Shown here: in pieces, positions 18,234-27,033 of the stretch | Position numbering within the stretch: position 1 is the first letter of the stretch | Layout: every line of letters begins with the position of its first letter | From: Bartonella sp. CM31XJBT | Lineage (GTDB): Bacteria > Pseudomonadota > Alphaproteobacteria > Rhizobiales > Rhizobiaceae | Length of the DNA: 64,000 nt | Direction: 5' to 3' | Assembly (NCBI RefSeq): GCF_028618555.1 | Contig: NZ_JAQITD010000007.1 | Coordinates: 1-64,000 of the forward strand | Notes under the pieces: generated by a model | The model's database searches: none | The model's input: the letters and a program-made list of their open reading frames with translations, nothing else | What the model was told of the DNA's origin: nothing | Translations under genes and position numbers: made by a program

Positions 18234-19037
18234 AACCATTCAAGAACGAGACACTTTACGGCATCCTTTCAAACCTAGATAAAACGCAAGCCGGCTTCAC
18301 ATTCCACTCAATAAATTAAAAGCCCCCTGCTTATAACCACACCCCCCACACACAATTGACAGTGCCTTTTTTGAATTTGGACCTTTTTTGTATTGCAGGC
18401 AGCGTCCAAACATTTCCAATATACCCCCTACAGAATTTCTCTCATAGCAAGCAAACGCTTCACGCTTGAGTCCTCTTCAGCCGTTTCTTCTTTTCACACC
18501 TTCCATCATGGATAAAAAAAATTTGTAAACACGATCCTCAAAAAATACTTTTTTAAAAAAGCTTACAACATCGCTTAGCGCCTCTGATAAACTATCATCA
18601 TCTGTTTTTTATTTTTAAGCTTCAACCATAGCAGCACATACCGTATCGGCTCTCCTCCCCCCCTCAAAGTTGATAAAACAGCCCTGAAATATGGCTTCAC
18701 AAGGCAAAAACTTCAAAGGTGCAACACCAGTTCAACCAACATCCTTGAATAAGAAATATTCTCTTCAAAGCTCCTCCAAGTATTCCCGCGAAACATAAAA
18801 ATCAAGCATTGTCCCAAAAGAGCCAATCAAGCCATTGCCAATAAACCGTTCTACGTCACTCAAACACCCACCCCCACTCATATTTTTTGCTTTTTTACTT
18901 TGAATAAGCCATCCATCATACAGCCATTTCGAGCAACCACCAACAATATCATCAATCTCTCCTGAAATACTTTATGAAAAAGAAGAGAGCGAGGTTATTT
19001 TATCTCTAGCAGAAACTCTGAAATTGTTTTATATTAA

Positions 19038-19205
19038 GGAGGGTGTTCTGCGCTTCTCGACAGGAAATAACGTATTCCTGAGACCTTAATGATCTCCAAG
19101 GGAGCTGTCCCTGATCAAGCCCGTGGGCTTTTTCATATGGCGCCCACCTATTTGTATAGGTTCCCGGGATCAGCTTTTTCCATCGGCTGTTGTGGATCAC
19201 CCTTT
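19038..19205 (+). ncRNA. ssrS: 6S RNA
   Basis: About 168 nt closing with GGAGGGTG (19038) against CACCC (19198-19202). The interior has paired arms around TTCTGCGCTTCTCGACAGG, GTATTCCTGAGACCTT, GGGAGCTGTCCCTGATCAAG and GGTTCCCGGGATCAGC, the long interrupted hairpin with a central bubble typical of 6S RNA. 6S RNA traps the housekeeping RNA polymerase holoenzyme. It lies directly upstream of the 5-formyl-THF cyclo-ligase gene, the common 6S neighbourhood. Ends are approximate. Confidence 0.8.
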
Positions 19206-19339
19206 ATTTGTATAACTTTTTTGCATAAAAATTTTTCCAGCTAAAATTGAGAGCGTCCTTTTACATAAGACCAATGACGATACTCTCTTTTCAAGAAATA
19301 AAAATGACGAGGGGCTTTATTTTATAAAACAGACAGCAC

Positions 19340-19406
19340 TGACAAAATAATCCCCTCTGTGAATCTGCTTCACCCCTTCGCACGCAAGCAACGCAAAAGC
19401 AGCTTG
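19340..19406 (+). repeat. Degenerate copy of the cyclo-ligase 5' end
   Basis: TGACAAAATAATCCCCTCTG to GCAAAAGCAGCTTG closely matches 19546-19605 inside the gene, about 206 bp upstream of it. It produces a spurious in-frame N-terminal extension. Confidence 0.75.
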
Positions 19407-19547
19407 TTGCACCAAGATACCCCCTATAAAGAGCACACACTTTTTTTCATGCTTTTTTTCATGAGCACAGCTCTTGTCCTAACAGAGATTTACAAAACGC
19501 CAACAATGGATAAAATACCAGCATCTTATAAAACAATTGACGAGACA

Positions 19548-20153
19548 ATGACAAATAATCCCCTCTGTGAATCTGCTTCATCTCTTCGCACACAGCAACG
19601 CAAAAGCGGTTTATCGCGTCGTGATGCTCTTTTAACAGAAGAGCGTGCACTCTTTTCGCAACGTGCTTGTTGCCACTTTATTGAATACCTTGAAAAGAAG
19701 GGAACCGATTTTTCACGCCTCATTTTAGCAGGCTATTGGCCCATTAAATCGGAAATTGACCCGCGTCCTTTACTGGATGCTGTAGCGTTACGCGGTGGGC
19801 ATTTAGCCTTACCAGCAGTTCTTGATTCCACCACCATGATTTTCCGTGCATTTTCGCCCAGCACGATTTTAGAGCCCATGCGTTTTGGCACCTTTGGTCC
19901 CAGCGCCGACAATGAGGTTGTTGTCCCCAATAATATTATTGTTCCGCTTTCTGCGTTTGATCGTCACTGTCACCGTCTTGGCTATGGAGGAGGATACTAT
20001 GACCGTGCGGTTGAAGCTCTTGAAAAACAAGGGCATCAAATGACATTATGGGGCATAGGGTTTTCATGTCAGGAGGTTTTCTCTATTCCCGCAGCAGAAC
20101 ATGATCTACAAGTACAAGGAATTTTTACAGAAAAAGGTTTCTTAAAATGTTAA
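19548..20153 (+). CDS. 5-formyltetrahydrofolate cyclo-ligase
   Basis: 201 residues from ATG 19548, close to the family length. Motifs: LRTQQRKSGLSRRDAL, AGYWPIKSEIDPRPLL, GHLALPAV, FGTFGPSAD, VVPNNIIVPLSAFDRHCHRLGYGGGYYDRA (nucleotide- and folate-binding loop). It converts 5-formyl-THF to 5,10-methenyl-THF using ATP. The frame is open back to 19359, but the extra residues come partly from a duplicated 5' end, so I chose the internal Met; ATG 19506 is another option. Downstream of 6S RNA and just before the YmdB-like gene. Confidence 0.9.
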   Translation: MTNNPLCESASSLRTQQRKSGLSRRDALLTEERALFSQRACCHFIEYLEKKGTDFSRLILAGYWPIKSEIDPRPLLDAVALRGGHLALPAVLDSTTMIFRAFSPSTILEPMRFGTFGPSADNEVVVPNNIIVPLSAFDRHCHRLGYGGGYYDRAVEALEKQGHQMTLWGIGFSCQEVFSIPAAEHDLQVQGIFTEKGFLKC

Positions 20154-20171
20154 AGTGTGATTAAAGCGCCT

Positions 20172-20993
20172 ATGCGTTTTTTATTTTTAGGTGACATTGT
20201 TGGTAGCACAGGCTGTAAAGCTGTTTTTGAACACCTTCCTCAACTGATTGAGAAATGGCAGCTTGATTTTGTTGTGGTAAATGGTGAAAATGCCTCTGGT
20301 GGTTTTGGTCTTAAGCAAGAGACATATCAAGATCTTTTGATGACCGGTGTTGATGTTGTCACCACGGGCAATCATGCTTTTTCTCACAAAGAAGCATTGC
20401 AGTATGCCCATGAGAGTGATCGTTTTTTACGCCCTGCCAATTTTTCGAAAGAAACTCCCGGAAAAGGTGCTGGTGTTTTTACGGCAAAAAATGGCGCCCG
20501 TGTTCTTGTCGCCAATCTGTTGGGCAACGTTTTTATGCCGTGCAAAGTAGAAGATCCATTTGAAACAGCGGAAAATATTCTTCTTGCCTGTTCGTTGATG
20601 GAGCAAGCCGATACGATTATTTTTGACTTTCACGCAGAAACGACAAGCGAGAAGCAATGTTTAGGCCATTTTCTGGATGGTCGTGTGAGTGTTATCGTTG
20701 GCACACATACGCACATTCCCACGGCTGACGCGCAGATCTTAGAAGGTGGGAGCGCCTATTTAACAGATGCAGGCATGTGTGGAGATTATAACTCCTCTCT
20801 TGGAATGGATAAAGAAGAACCCTTACACCGTTTTCTTTATAAGACGAAGCAAGACCGTTTTGAACCGGCGTGTGGTCCCGCCACCCTTTGTGGTTTAGCG
20901 GTTGAGATTTCAGATCGCACCGGTTTAGCAGAAAAGGTCTCAGCGGTACGGATTGGTCCTCATTTAAAGCCTGAAGTTCCGGATTTTTGGTAG
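20172..20993 (+). CDS. YmdB-family metallophosphoesterase
   Basis: 273 residues. Calcineurin-like di-metal motifs: FLGDIVGSTG (Asp), VNGENASGGFG (Asn-Glu-Asn), TTGNHAFSHKE (Asn-His), DFHAETTSEK, GTHTHIPTAD (His-x-His). This is the TIGR00282/DR1281 type, cyclic-nucleotide or 2',3'-cyclic phosphodiesterase of the cytoplasm. MRFLFLGD at 20172 is the family N-terminus. A GTG at 20157 would add five residues. It follows the cyclo-ligase gene closely, so the two are probably one transcript. Confidence 0.92.
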   Translation: MRFLFLGDIVGSTGCKAVFEHLPQLIEKWQLDFVVVNGENASGGFGLKQETYQDLLMTGVDVVTTGNHAFSHKEALQYAHESDRFLRPANFSKETPGKGAGVFTAKNGARVLVANLLGNVFMPCKVEDPFETAENILLACSLMEQADTIIFDFHAETTSEKQCLGHFLDGRVSVIVGTHTHIPTADAQILEGGSAYLTDAGMCGDYNSSLGMDKEEPLHRFLYKTKQDRFEPACGPATLCGLAVEISDRTGLAEKVSAVRIGPHLKPEVPDFW

Positions 20994-21359
20994 CTTCTTT
21001 TAAGCCGCCCCTTTGATGATCGCTCTCCACTGTGCGCCCTTTGGATGATTGCTCTCCAAGATTTCCTTTTGAGAACTCTATTTGGCAAGATGATTTTTCA
21101 AGCCCTTCCCAAATCCTAAAAACACCCCGCCCTCCAATTTGCCTAATACAGCAACTTTTCTAGCACAAATAAGTCACTCTTTTTAAAAGGATAAAAGATA
21201 AAGGATAAAAATTTTCGTGATTTTTAAAATGATGAGAAGGAGGTTTTATTTGGACATTTCTGCGGGGGGGGGGAGGAGAAATGTTAACCCCCTTCTCTAG
21301 AAAAAGCTTTATATAATAATTTATTATTTAGCAAGAGCCTCTTTAATTTTTTTTTGATT

Positions 21360-21716
21360 CTAACGAAAATTTAATCTTAAAATTGCTTTCTGCTTTTTAG
21401 GTTTGAGCTCTCTAAAACTTTTCAAAAGGATATGCTCTTCTTTACTTCCGATTCTTTCATCACAGTAATACAAAGCATTTTCTTTTGTTGAGAGATCAGC
21501 GTAAAAAAAAGAAATGGGAACATTGAGAATATCGGCAATTTCTTGTAAACGCCCAGCTCCTATACGATTAGAGCCTTTTTCATATTTTTGGATTTGTTGA
21601 AAAGTCACACCTAACTGGCTGCCTAATTTCTTTTGCGACATTCCCAGCATTGTTCTTTTAAAGCGAATTTTTCTGCCTATCGCAATGTCGTTAAAGTGTG
21701 GATTTTTAGCTTTCAC
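21360..21716 (-). CDS. Small XRE-family transcriptional regulator (Trp-type), copy F
   Basis: 118 residues: HTH at GRKIRFKRTMLGMSQKKLG, GVTFQQIQKYEKGSNRIGAG, EIADILNVPISFFY, then EEHILLKSFRELKPKKQKAIL. The last five residues (RLNFR) differ from the CLIVS of copies G and H, so the end is frameshifted or diverged. GTG start at 21716, with GGTAGGGGAG upstream. Confidence 0.83.
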   Translation of the reverse strand: MKAKNPHFNDIAIGRKIRFKRTMLGMSQKKLGSQLGVTFQQIQKYEKGSNRIGAGRLQEIADILNVPISFFYADLSTKENALYYCDERIGSKEEHILLKSFRELKPKKQKAILRLNFR

Positions 21717-21736
21717 TTCAAGCTCCCCTACCGGTT

Positions 21737-21935
21737 GCGAGCGCCTCTTATGCGTATTCCGGGAGTCAAAAACACTGAGTTCAGTCAGCTTTTTTGCTTT
21801 TAGTGCTAGAGCGCACTTGGACATGGCAAAAACTCCCGGAATCTCGCGATACTTATAAAGCAGGCTAATGTTTCATCTTGGATTTTCAGGCTTTGGGTTC
21901 CACCATTCAACCACACTGTACGACGAGAACCCTGG
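21737..21935 (-). ncRNA. Brt-type RNA, copy F (degenerate)
   Basis: TTGCTG (21965-21970) and TATGAA (21942-21947) as promoter. The pairing partners ATTCCGGGAG and CTCCCGGAAT are kept. The terminator-like hairpin has decayed to TCGCGAGATTCCGGGA, the first stem is not clear, and the terminal GCGAG hairpin is mutated. This copy may no longer attenuate its regulator. Confidence 0.5.
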
Positions 21936-21995
21936 TGCTTGTTCATAAAATAATTTCTGGAGACCAGCAATAAAATTTAAAACAGTGTTTTTATC

Positions 21996-22352
21996 TCATG
22001 AGACAATCAAACACAAAATTGCCTTCTGCTTTTTAGGTTTAAGCTCTCTAAAACTTTTCAAAAGGATATGCTCTTCTTTACTTGAAATCCTTTCATCACA
22101 GCAATACAAGACATTTTCTTTTGTTGAGAGATCGGAGTAGAAAAAAGAAATAGGAACATTGAGAATATCGGCAATTTCTTGTAAACGCCCAGCTCCTATA
22201 CGATTAGAGCCTTTTTCATATTTTTGGATTTGTTGAAAAGTCACACCTAACTGACTGCCTAATTGCTTTTGCGACATTCCGATCATTGTTCTTTTAAAGC
22301 GAATTTTTCTGCCTATCGAAATGTCGTTAAAGTGTGGATTTTTAGCTTTCAC
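21996..22352 (-). CDS. Small XRE-family transcriptional regulator (Trp-type), copy G
   Basis: 118 residues, nearly identical to copy H and close to F: GRKIRFKRTMIGMSQKQLG, GVTFQQIQKYEKGSNRIGAG, ILNVPISFFYSD. GTG start at 22352 behind GCAGGGGAG. An ATG at 22388 is also in frame but lies in the Brt hairpin. It is the downstream partner of Brt copy G. Confidence 0.85.
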   Translation of the reverse strand: MKAKNPHFNDISIGRKIRFKRTMIGMSQKQLGSQLGVTFQQIQKYEKGSNRIGAGRLQEIADILNVPISFFYSDLSTKENVLYCCDERISSKEEHILLKSFRELKPKKQKAILCLIVS

Positions 22353-22372
22353 TTCAAGCTCCCCTGCCGGTT

Positions 22373-22572
22373 GCGAGCGCCCTCGCATTGGTATTCCGGG
22401 AGTCTGAAAGTACTGAGTTCAGTCAGCTTTTTTTGCTTTTAGTGCTCATCGCACCTGGACATGGCAAAAACTCCCGGAATCCCGGGAAACCCACAAGAGT
22501 AGGCTAATCTTATGTACTGAACTTTAGGGCTTTCAGACCCTACTGATCGTTGCGTAGACGACCAAAGTTACA
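22373..22572 (-). ncRNA. Brt-type structured regulatory RNA, copy G
   Basis: Stem TGGTCG/CGATCA (one G-U pair) enclosing TCTACGCA, stem CCTAC/GTGGG, terminator-like CCCGGGATTCCGGG with five T, pairing to CTCCCGGAAT, terminal hairpin GCGAGGGCGCTCGC at 22373-22386. Predicted length is 200 nt. It has the best promoter of the set. Confidence 0.76.
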
Positions 22573-22578
22573 GTGTTA

Positions 22579-22607
22579 TTTATAAAGTAATTTCATGAAA
22601 TTAGCAA
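22579..22607 (-). promoter_or_regulatory. Promoter of Brt copy G
   Basis: TTGCTA (22602-22607), 17-bp spacer, TATAAA (22579-22584). The same spacing is conserved in the other seven Brt units. Confidence 0.65.
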
Positions 22608-22631
22608 TAAATTTAAAACAGTGTTTTTATC

Positions 22632-22988
22632 TCATGAGACAATCAAACACAAAAATGCCTTCTGTTTCTTAGGTTTGAGCTCTCTAAAACTTTTCAAAAG
22701 GACTTGCTCTTCTTTACTTCCGATCCTTTCATCACAAGGATACAAAGCATTTTCCTTTGTTGAGAGATCAGCGTAAAAAAAAGAAATGGGAACATTGAGA
22801 ATATCAGCAATTTCTTGTAAACGCCCAGCTCCTATACGATTAGAGCCTTTTTCATATTTTGGGATTTGTTGAAAAGTCACACCTAACTGACTGCCTAATT
22901 GCTTTTGCGACATTCCGATCATTGTTCTTTTAAAGCGAATTTTTCTGCCTATCGAAATGTCGTTAAAGTGTGGATTTTTAGCTTTCAC
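22632..22988 (-). CDS. Small XRE-family transcriptional regulator (Trp-type), copy H
   Basis: 118 residues: GRKIRFKRTMIGMSQKQLG, GVTFQQIPKYEKGSNRIGAG (a Pro replaces the Gln of QQIQKYEKG, inside or next to the recognition helix), EIADILNVPISFFYADLS. GTG start at 22988; the frame stays open to 23216 through the Brt region, which is not expected to be translated. The Pro may weaken DNA binding. Confidence 0.83.
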   Translation of the reverse strand: MKAKNPHFNDISIGRKIRFKRTMIGMSQKQLGSQLGVTFQQIPKYEKGSNRIGAGRLQEIADILNVPISFFYADLSTKENALYPCDERIGSKEEQVLLKSFRELKPKKQKAFLCLIVS

Positions 22989-23008
22989 TTCAAGCTCCCC
23001 TGCCGGTT

Positions 23009-23206
23009 GCGAGCGCCCTCGCATTGGTATTCCGGGAGTTGAAAGAGCTGAAACTTGACTCAGCCTTTTGCTTTTAGTGCTAGAGAGCACCTGGACATAA
23101 CAAAAGCTCCCGGAAATCCGGGATATCCATAAAGCTGGATAAATACGTGTCTCAAGTTTAGGGTCTTTCATTCCCTGTTGATCGCTGCGTAGACGACCAA
23201 AACATT
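23009..23206 (-). ncRNA. Brt-type structured regulatory RNA, copy H
   Basis: TTGCTA (23236-23241) and TATTGG (23213-23218). First stem TTGGTCG/CGATCAA. Second stem ATCCA/TGGAT in place of CCTAC/GTGGG. Terminator-like CCCGGATTTCCGGG with CTTTTG. Terminal hairpin 23009-23022. Predicted length is 198 nt. Confidence 0.74.
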
Positions 23207-23264
23207 CTCTTACCAATAAAGTAATTTCATGAAATTAGCAATAAAATTTAAAAACAGTCTCTAT

Positions 23265-23400
23265 TTGTTTGTTTTATGAGCCCCACCCGCCTCTCAAACT
23301 TTTATGCCCGCTCGTAAAAGCTCCAAAACCATGAGATAAGCCCCGCGTTTATTGAGAAAATGAACAAAGCTTGCTTCTTGAGATCAAACCCCTTAAAGGC
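23265..23400 (-). ncRNA. Leader-like element upstream of Brt/Trp array 3
   Basis: On the minus strand, TCAATAAACGCGGGGCTTATC, TCATGGTTTTGG and GTTTGAGAGGCGG match the 3' half of the 7430-7645 element (TTAAACGCGGG, TCATGATTTTGG, GTTTGAGAGGCGG). The long 5' stem is not seen here. In both places it sits ahead of the first Brt unit. Confidence 0.45.
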
Positions 23401-23423
23401 AGACCGAATACCTTCGAAGAGAA

Positions 23424-24719
23424 TTACACTGTGATGCGTTGGATTTTTGCGCCACAACGGACTAATTTTTCTTCTAATCTCTCAAATCCACGATCAAGAT
23501 GATAGACACGATTGACGATTGTTTCCCCCTTTGCCGCCAATGCTGCAATCACAAGAGAAACAGAAGCACGCAAATCCGTCGCCATAACGGGAGCCCCTTG
23601 CAAATTCTCTGTTCCATAGACGGTTGCCGTCTGCCCATCAAGCTTTATCTGTGCTCCTAAGCGATTGAGTTCTTGAACATGCATAAAACGATTTTCGAAA
23701 ACCGTCTCTGTAATATGCGCGGTTCCTTCAGCCCGTGTCATGAGCGCCATGAATTGGGCTTGGAGATCGGTTGGAAAAGCAGGATAAGGTCCTGTTTTAA
23801 TATCAACGGGCATAATTTTGGTGTTCTTTGGATTTCGCTTAACATGAATTCCTTGAGGTTCTATTTGAATCTCGAGTCCTGTTTTTTGGAGCACCTTAAG
23901 CACTTTTGTGAGATGATTAGGATTTGCATTTTTAAGAAAGACATCTCCTCCTGTCATAGCAACAGCCATTGCATATGTCCCCGCTTCGATTCGATCAGCA
24001 ATAACGCGTATTTTTGTCCCTTTAAGTTTTTTCACCCCTTCAATTGTAAGCGTTGTTGTTCCTTCACCGGTTATTTGAGCCCCCATAGCATTCAGGGTTC
24101 GAATAAGGTTTGTCACTTCTGGCTCACAAGCCGCATTCTCAAGAACGGTTGTTCCCTTTGCCGTTGTCGCCGCCATCAGCAGCACATGGGTTCCCCCAAC
24201 AGTGACTTTAGGGAAACGATAGTGAGCACCTTTTAAGCCCCTTGGCGCTTTTGCATGAACATATCCATTTTCGATCGAAATCTGTGCGCCTAAAGTTTTG
24301 AGTCCTTCAAGGATAAAATCGACAGGTCTTGTTCCAATAGCACATCCTCCAGGAAGCGAAACATAAGCCTCTGCGCATCGTGCAAGCAGAGGTCCGATAA
24401 CCCAAAAGCTTGCACGCATTTTTTTCACCAGTTCGTATGGCGCCCGTGTTGTGGCTATTTTTTGCGCCGTAAAATGAATTGTTCTTGAATTCACACATTC
24501 ATCGTTAAACTCTTGTCCATCAACGGCATATCCCACACCATGATTATTGAGAATACGAATAAGCAATTCGACATCGGCCAGATGAGGAATATTTTCTAAA
24601 GTAAGCGTTTCTTCTGTCAAAAGCGCCGCAATCATAAGAGGCAAGGCAGCATTTTTTGCTCCTGATATAGGAATTGTTCCTTTAAGTTTTTCTCCCCCAA
24701 CAATTTGAATAGAATCCAT
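23424..24719 (-). CDS. murA: UDP-N-acetylglucosamine 1-carboxyvinyltransferase
   Basis: 431 residues, the typical length. GGEKLKGTIPISGAKNAALP, KMRASFWVIGPLLARCAEAYVSLPGGCAIGTRP (active-site Cys in the RCAEA region), TVLENAACEPEV, DRIEAGTYAMA, PYPAFPTDLQAQFMAL, FENRFMHVQELNRLGA. It transfers enolpyruvate from PEP to UDP-GlcNAc, the first committed step of peptidoglycan synthesis. ATG with AAAGGAAAAGAGG upstream. A small basic gene precedes it. Confidence 0.97.
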   Translation of the reverse strand: MDSIQIVGGEKLKGTIPISGAKNAALPLMIAALLTEETLTLENIPHLADVELLIRILNNHGVGYAVDGQEFNDECVNSRTIHFTAQKIATTRAPYELVKKMRASFWVIGPLLARCAEAYVSLPGGCAIGTRPVDFILEGLKTLGAQISIENGYVHAKAPRGLKGAHYRFPKVTVGGTHVLLMAATTAKGTTVLENAACEPEVTNLIRTLNAMGAQITGEGTTTLTIEGVKKLKGTKIRVIADRIEAGTYAMAVAMTGGDVFLKNANPNHLTKVLKVLQKTGLEIQIEPQGIHVKRNPKNTKIMPVDIKTGPYPAFPTDLQAQFMALMTRAEGTAHITETVFENRFMHVQELNRLGAQIKLDGQTATVYGTENLQGAPVMATDLRASVSLVIAALAAKGETIVNRVYHLDRGFERLEEKLVRCGAKIQRITV

Positions 24720-24895
24720 AGTGTTTTCCCTCTTTTCCTTTGTGCCTGCCCTTCCAAAGGATTGTCCCCCTTCGGGAAGTTATGCTTTATTAATCGTTTT
24801 AGAACGCATTCTAAATATGAGAACAAATTATTGAGAAGTTTGGTTGCAAAGCTTCACTAAAAAACATTTTTTTGCATTTTAGAGCTTTTTGCATT

Positions 24896-25048
24896 TTAGA
24901 GCTCTGTTTGTGCTCTTTTTCGGCATTGTTCTTTTCGACGTTTCAGGTTTTGACGCAATTGTTGCGCCAATCTTTCTTGACGTCGTTTTGCTTTTTCATC
25001 TTGATGATTCATTTCATTTTGTTTTTGTTTTTGATACATTTGTGTCAT
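24896..25048 (-). CDS. Small basic conserved protein upstream of murA
   Basis: 50 residues: MTQMYQKQKQNEMNHQDEKA, KRRQERLAQQLRQNLKRRKE, QCRKRAQTEL. Arg/Lys/Gln-rich, probably one long helix. Small proteins with this AKRR-x-ERL-x-QQLR-x-NLKRRK pattern precede murA in Hyphomicrobiales. Function unknown. The stop overlaps a short direct repeat (GCATTTTAGAGCT twice at 24875-24903). Confidence 0.65.
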   Translation of the reverse strand: MTQMYQKQKQNEMNHQDEKAKRRQERLAQQLRQNLKRRKEQCRKRAQTEL

Positions 25049-25224
25049 TGCGCAACCTTTTAAACAGTGTTGAGCTTCTATCCAAGCAACTCATAACCTT
25101 AAATATTTAAGCATATAAGAAACATATGTCATGACATAAGATACGTTTTCTTGCAAGAATATACAAATGTTCTCTTGCCTATTTTCTGACAATATGGCAC
25201 AAGACAGCGCAAAGATTGAAAAGG

Positions 25225-25299
<75 letters not shown>

Positions 25300-26873
25300 T
25301 TTTATTCTTCTTTTGCCTCTCTCTTCTTTCCCCTATAAGCCTTCTCTATAAACCTCAATTTTTTCCCCCAGCCTCCATTGGCTTCATCAAATCCTCCATC
25401 CTTTAAACCATGCGCTTCAATGGCTACAAAATCAATGGCTTCAATGACACGCTTAATCTCCAAAATGCTTTATGAGCGGCTTTTGAAATTGACACACCCC
25501 AAAGAATAGCCCCCCTCCCATTGGCTTCCCCCTTTTTCCTTGCCTCTCCCTCTTTCCTTTCTGTAAGATTTGCCCTATCCTCCACTTTGCCAAGCCTCAC
25601 TGTTGCAACAGCTCTTGGCACTTGAGACGGTATAGGCATTTTTATTTCTTGAATATTTTCCCCACAAGCTCACCCCACTTGTAATATGCAGACAAACGAT
25701 TTTACTTGTTTCAATATAAGAGCGTTTGAATAAGAAGGTTTGAAATAAGAACATCTCACACTATTTCGGGCTCTCATTGAAATTCAAATTAAGTCTCAAT
25801 AATGAATTATTATAAACTCATTGTTTGAACACATCCCATTGATACCCTTAAAGCCCCCCTAAATCAATTATCTTATCTTTCTAGCCTCTCTATCCACCTC
25901 AAGCAACACAAGTATTCCCTCTAAAAATTAGAATAAGCTTCATCGATCCTATTCGTCATTTACAACAAATCTAACAGAGCCATTTCCAGAACCTCCTCTC
26001 AACTCAATTCCTTCCCCATTCTCCCCACCCCTTACCAAAAGAAAAAAACCAAACAGTGATAAAGCCCCCCCTCAATAAAGCTTTCAATAAGTCACCCCAC
26101 GCTCCCATATGGCAAACATCTCATATGACAGACATCCCCATATACTAGGCATCCCATATACCAGAAAATTGATAGCCCGCCGTTTCAAAGAAGATCCCTC
26201 ATTACCAATTTTATACACTATGATTTTCCACGTGCTCTAAGCCATCCCTCTTTCAAGACGCTCTTTTTTATACGAATACTTTAATTTATACGGATAGCGT
26301 TATTCCTCTTGCAGAAGAACCCTAAGAGCGAAGAATTCTCTTCCCCTCTATTCTATTGAAATCAAACACCCCTCTTCGCTTACAGTTCACAAGGCTTACA
26401 GTTCACAAGCAGAAAGATCCGTATGGCATAAAACTTTTCAAGAAAAGCCTACCTTTTATGAAAAGTCCCCCCACAGTGAATGAGATTATGAATCATCCCA
26501 AGAGCTAAAGCCCATGTCGCAATCTTGAGAACGAGCTCAAGATGATACCAACTTACTTTTTCATAAAGTAAAGATGAGGTGTGTAATATTTATAATCTAC
26601 GATGTTTTATCGTTACCTCTCACGATACCATTTACAAGCCCCAGCATGAAGTTCACGAACGCCGGTATGAAATGGGCATGAAATGAGTATAAAAAGAGCT
26701 TGGAGCAAGATGTCTCTTTAAAACAAGCGCATGACTATGCACAACAAGTATATTTCGTTTAGAGCATTTTGGATATTCCCCACTCCCGCCCTAGAACAAA
26801 CATTTTGGTGACAGGACCTCCCTTATATTTTCTACTGTCCTTGTCTCCTCTGTCCTTGTCTTCTTCAGCGAAT
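25300..26873. other. Long intergenic stretch
   Basis: 1.6 kb without a supported gene. Pyrimidine-rich to about 26100, with short local repeats (CATATGGCAAACATCTCATATG near 26107 in shortened form; TTACAGTTCACAAG twice near 26391-26408). It may be decayed coding sequence; I see no recognisable remnant. Confidence 0.5.
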
Positions 26874-26897
26874 AAAACCCCGCATGTGCGGGGTTTT
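26874..26897. terminator. Bidirectional terminator
   Basis: AAAACCCCGC-ATGT-GCGGGGTTTT, a perfect ten-pair hairpin with A and T flanks. Confidence 0.8.
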
Positions 26898-27033
26898 ATC
26901 CTGTACTACACCCTTATTTAGATACAGTATGATCACTATCGCTGTTTTCATTAAATACATTTTTTACATATATTTTCAACACAAAAATAACACATATTGA
27001 TTTATTCAACAAAAATCATTAAACGTTAAAATG

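Larger units (their letters stand above)
17522..18375 (+). repeat. 290-bp tandem duplication of the TPR gene 3' end
   Basis: The segment from ATGGAAGCAACGGAG (17522) through the stop and ~150 bp of downstream sequence is repeated starting at 17811 and 18101. Confidence 0.9.

Noticed and set aside
21265-21276. Poly-G run of about eleven bases
   Set aside because: Intergenic, not near a start codon or promoter that it could switch.
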